Of a DNA stretch of 7,055 nucleotides, positions 5,118-7,055 are shown in pieces. Positions within the stretch are counted from its first letter, which is position 1; each line of letters starts with the position of its first letter. Under the pieces are notes generated by a model that was given only the letters and a program-made list of their open reading frames with translations, had not been told where the DNA came from and did no database searches. This stretch comes from Rhodocyclaceae bacterium UBA2346. Its GTDB lineage: Bacteria > Pseudomonadota > Gammaproteobacteria > Burkholderiales > Rhodocyclaceae. The position numbers and the translations under genes were made by a program. Location: contig DDUE01000079.1 in assembly GCA_002344625.1 (NCBI GenBank), positions 1,485 to 8,539 of the forward strand. The letters are read 5' to 3'.

Positions 5118-6326
5118 TCAGGCCGGGATGTTGCCGGTCAGCCACGCGGCTGCGGCGCAGCCGGCTACGACCAGCCAGGGCGGGAGCTTCCAGGCGGTCA
5201 GCGCCACCAGCGCGACGAGGGCGAGCCCGAAGTCCGGCGGGCCCAGAATCGCACTGGTCCAGATCGGATCGTAGAGCGCGGCGAGCAACAGCCCCACCAC
5301 CGCCGCATTCACCCCGGCCAACGCCGCCTGGGCGCGTGTGCTGCGTCGCAACTGCTCCCAGAACGGCACGGTGCCGAGCACCAGCAGCAGCGACGGCAAG
5401 AAGATCGCGATCAGGCAGATCAGGCCGCCGAGCCAGCCGCTCGGGCCGCTGCTCATCGACGCGCCGAGAAAGGCGGCAAAGCTGAACAAGGGGCCGGGCA
5501 CGGCCTGCGCCGCGCCGTAGCCGGCGAGGAAGGCCTCGCTGGCGACCCAGCCGGATGGCACGACCTCGGCCTGCAGCAGCGGCAGCACCACATGCCCGCC
5601 ACCGAACACCAGCGCGCCGGCACGGTAGAAGGCGTCGACCTGGGCAAGTGCCGGATTGGGCCATGCCTGCGTGAGTAGGGGCAGCGCCGCCAGCAGCGCG
5701 AAGAACAGCCCCAGCCACATCGAGGCGGCCCGCCGGCCGACCGTGATCGGCAGCCGTTCGTGCGCGCCCGCGGCGGCAGGCTTGAACAACATCAGGCCGA
5801 GCGCCGCGCCTGCCGCGATGACGCCCACTTGCGCGGTGATGGTCGGCCACAGCAACACCACGCAGGCGGTCGCCGCCATGAGGGTGATGCGCGCGCGATC
5901 GGGGCAGAGCGTGCGCGCCATGCCCCACACCGCCTGGGCCACCACGGCCACCGCGGCGACCTTCAGCCCGTGCAGCAGCCCCGCCGCCATGCCGTCGCCG
6001 TAACGGGCGATGCCCAGCGCGAACACGATCAACACGATCGCAGAGGGCAGGGTGAAGCCGGCCCAGGCGGCCAGCGCGCCGCGATAGCCGGCGCGCGACA
6101 GGCCGAGCGCCATCCCGACCTGGCTGCTGGCCGGCCCGGGCAGAAACTGGCACAGCGCGATCAGGTCGCCATAGCTGTGCTCGGACAGCCAGCGCCGGCG
6201 CACGACGAATTCGTCGCGGAAGAACCCCAGATGCGCAACCGGTCCGCCGAACGAGGTCAGCCCCAGGCGCAGGAACACCATAAAAACCGACCATGGGTTG
6301 TGGTCCTCGACCTGTTCGACGTTCAT
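5118..6326 (-). CDS. chrA: Chromate efflux transporter ChrA (CHR family, two-domain long form), 402 aa
   Basis: An inner-membrane transporter of the CHR superfamily, known to export chromate and so lower its toxicity. It has the two homologous halves typical of long-chain members. The N-terminal half holds LRLGLTSFGGPVAHLGFFRDEF (within 19-40), W46, and the FLPGPASSQVG motif (61-71). The C-terminal half repeats the pattern with FYRAGALVFGGGHVVLP (233-249) and QAVPGPLFSFAAFLG (274-288). Many hydrophobic segments lie between. The length is normal for the family (about 400 aa), and both PGP motifs are intact. The ATG (6324-6326) has a GAGG ribosome-binding site 6-7 nt upstream. A TATCAT -10-like element lies at 6356-6361 on the minus strand but with a poor -35. 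No chrB-type regulator or chrC is next to it; its neighbours are the divergent secreted-protein gene and the A/T-rich array downstream. Some family members carry sulfate or other oxyanions, so the exact substrate is inferred. Confidence 0.93.
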   Translation of the reverse strand: MNVEQVEDHNPWSVFMVFLRLGLTSFGGPVAHLGFFRDEFVVRRRWLSEHSYGDLIALCQFLPGPASSQVGMALGLSRAGYRGALAAWAGFTLPSAIVLIVFALGIARYGDGMAAGLLHGLKVAAVAVVAQAVWGMARTLCPDRARITLMAATACVVLLWPTITAQVGVIAAGAALGLMLFKPAAAGAHERLPITVGRRAASMWLGLFFALLAALPLLTQAWPNPALAQVDAFYRAGALVFGGGHVVLPLLQAEVVPSGWVASEAFLAGYGAAQAVPGPLFSFAAFLGASMSSGPSGWLGGLICLIAIFLPSLLLVLGTVPFWEQLRRSTRAQAALAGVNAAVVGLLLAALYDPIWTSAILGPPDFGLALVALVALTAWKLPPWLVVAGCAAAAWLTGNIPA

Positions 6327-6384
6327 GTTGGGCCTCGGCGCGGGATCAAGGCGACATGATAGACGACCCGAGCTTGCGCAATTT

Positions 6385-6457
6385 CACGACAAAGGCGTCA
6401 GAATAGGCACGCTCGGGCGAGGCGTTCGCCGTCGGCCCGGCGTGCGGACGTGTCGTG
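6385..6457. repeat. Nested inverted repeat between divergent chrA and the secreted-protein gene
   Basis: An outer perfect 7-bp pair, CACGACA (6385-6391) and TGTCGTG (6451-6457), encloses an imperfect hairpin at 6407-6445. That hairpin has three stem blocks: GCACGC/GCGTGC, CGGGC/GCCCG and GGCG/CGCC with a TT loop, giving about 15 bp in all. It lies in the 183-bp divergent region, roughly 50 bp before the plus-strand ATG and 59 bp upstream of the chrA start. It could be a 5' leader structure of the plus-strand gene or a protein-binding site serving both promoters. There is no T-run, and I do not recognise a known riboswitch. Confidence 0.5.
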
Positions 6458-6509
6458 GATGCGGGCCGGGTTCGAAGCGCGTGACTTGATGGTTGATGGA
6501 GGTGTCTGG

Positions 6510-7055
6510 ATGCGGAAGCTTGCCTTTTTCGTTGCGGGGCTGATGGTGGCTGCGGCGCTGCCCGCGCTTGCCCAGCCCCGTCCGCCGGTTCCGGCGGTGG
6601 TGCTGGATCACATCAACGATCTCGATGGACGTTGCAGCGCGGCCGGGGGGCGCCCGGGCACCGGTCGCCATGTGTTCGCCCAGGATTTCACCGGCGACGG
6701 CCGGCTCGACTACCTGGTTTCCGAGGGCGACTACGATTGCAGTGGCCGGCCCGGGCTGTTTCGGTCCGATGGTGTCGCGCGGGTCGACATCTATGTGACC
6801 GACGAACGCAACGCGGCGCGGCGCGTTTATTCCGACCGGCTGATCGCCTACCGCCTGCTCGCGGGCCAACCGGTTGCCGTGCAGATCGCGCGCCGTGGCG
6901 CGGCATGTGGCCCGGGCAGCACGCCGACCATGCAATGTGCCGCGCAACTCGCGTGGAACGGCGCGGGTTTTGGCGAAGCGCTGTCGGTGAGCGATGCTTC
7001 GGCCGCGGCGGCGCAGCCCCCGGCTCCGGCGGCATCGACGGCAGATCGGAAGAGC
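6510..7055 (+). CDS. Secreted protein with a calcium-loop-like repeat, 3'-truncated by the contig end
   Basis: The ATG at 6510 has GGAGG (6498-6502) 7 nt upstream. It is followed by a clear signal peptide: MRK, a hydrophobic core, then ALPALAQ with likely cleavage after residue 22. The mature part holds DFTGDGRLDYLV (59-70), like the Asp-rich loops of FG-GAP/VCBS or EF-hand proteins, and four cysteines (42, 77, 133, 143) that could form two periplasmic disulfides. After about residue 160 the chain becomes Ala/Pro-rich (ASAAAAQPPAPAAS), probably a linker to a missing domain. The frame is open to the window end without a stop. The final residues ADRKS are encoded wholly or partly by adapter sequence from 7043 on, so real coding ends near 7042. 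An in-frame ATG at 6489 would add seven residues but lacks a ribosome-binding site. The protein is probably exported and its function is unknown. Confidence 0.8.
   Translation, partial: MRKLAFFVAGLMVAAALPALAQPRPPVPAVVLDHINDLDGRCSAAGGRPGTGRHVFAQDFTGDGRLDYLVSEGDYDCSGRPGLFRSDGVARVDIYVTDERNAARRVYSDRLIAYRLLAGQPVAVQIARRGAACGPGSTPTMQCAAQLAWNGAGFGEALSVSDASAAAAQPPAPAASTADRKS
7043..7055 (+). other. Illumina adapter sequence (not genomic)
   Basis: The last 13 bases are AGATCGGAAGAGC, identical to the common start of the Illumina TruSeq adapter. Their position flush with the window end indicates read-through adapter left in the assembly, so the true sequence stops at about 7042. Confidence 0.93.

Noticed and set aside
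4996..6294. A 432-codon minus-strand open frame overlapping chrA
   Set aside because: GC-rich shadow frame; Arg/Ala-rich, while the overlapping frame carries both CHR signature halves.
6489..6511. Earlier in-frame ATG for the secreted protein
   Set aside because: It has no Shine-Dalgarno and would place seven residues before the signal peptide; the ATG at 6510 has GGAGG at ideal spacing.
6384..6947. A 187-codon minus-strand frame opposite the secreted-protein gene
   Set aside because: Antisense shadow without a ribosome-binding site; the plus-strand frame has GGAGG, a signal peptide and sensible composition.
1..7055. CRISPR array, tRNA or rRNA genes, transposase or integrase
   Set aside because: No regularly spaced repeats, no recognisable structural RNA, and no recombinase or transposase motifs in any frame of the window.

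Overview
The window looks like a piece of a high-GC Pseudomonadota genome, most likely beta- or gammaproteobacterial. This is inferred from GC-rich codon use and from the gene families present: a YCII-like protein, a cold-shock/DUF1294 fusion, an HSL-type esterase, an Excalibur protein and a two-domain ChrA transporter. It is probably the end of a short-read assembly contig, because the last 13 bases are an Illumina adapter rather than genomic sequence.

Layout. Positions 117-2080 carry three minus-strand, GC-rich housekeeping/accessory genes: a YCII-like protein, a cold-shock domain fused to a DUF1294 membrane domain, and an alpha/beta-hydrolase. Positions 2239-4860 are visibly more A/T-rich and carry three minus-strand genes: a small exported Excalibur protein, a 261-aa soluble protein with a short NVSIG-type repeat, and a 430-aa coiled-coil protein with two membrane helices. 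Positions 4861-5117 hold no convincing gene. Positions 5118-6326 encode chromate transporter ChrA on the minus strand. After a divergent intergenic region with a strong nested inverted repeat, a plus-strand secreted protein starts at 6510 and runs off the contig end.

The main observation is that the A/T-rich island is built like a small integron cassette array without an integrase (CALIN-like). Two attC-like sites (3382-3450, about 69 bp; 4794-4860, about 67 bp) have the expected R box, 5-6 nt spacer, L box and central hairpin. A third site (about 2551-2576) looks like an attC that lost its core. All are oriented like the genes. The 430-aa and 261-aa ORFs each fill one cassette, with an RBS shortly after the 5' boundary and a stop at or just before the attC. 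The 5' end of each cassette is complementary to the inverse core at its own 3' end (6/7 bp and 12/12 bp), as expected if each was once a circle. The two ORFs have no function I recognise. A membrane coiled-coil protein followed by a soluble repeat protein in mobile cassettes is a reasonable but unproven candidate for a conflict or defence module.
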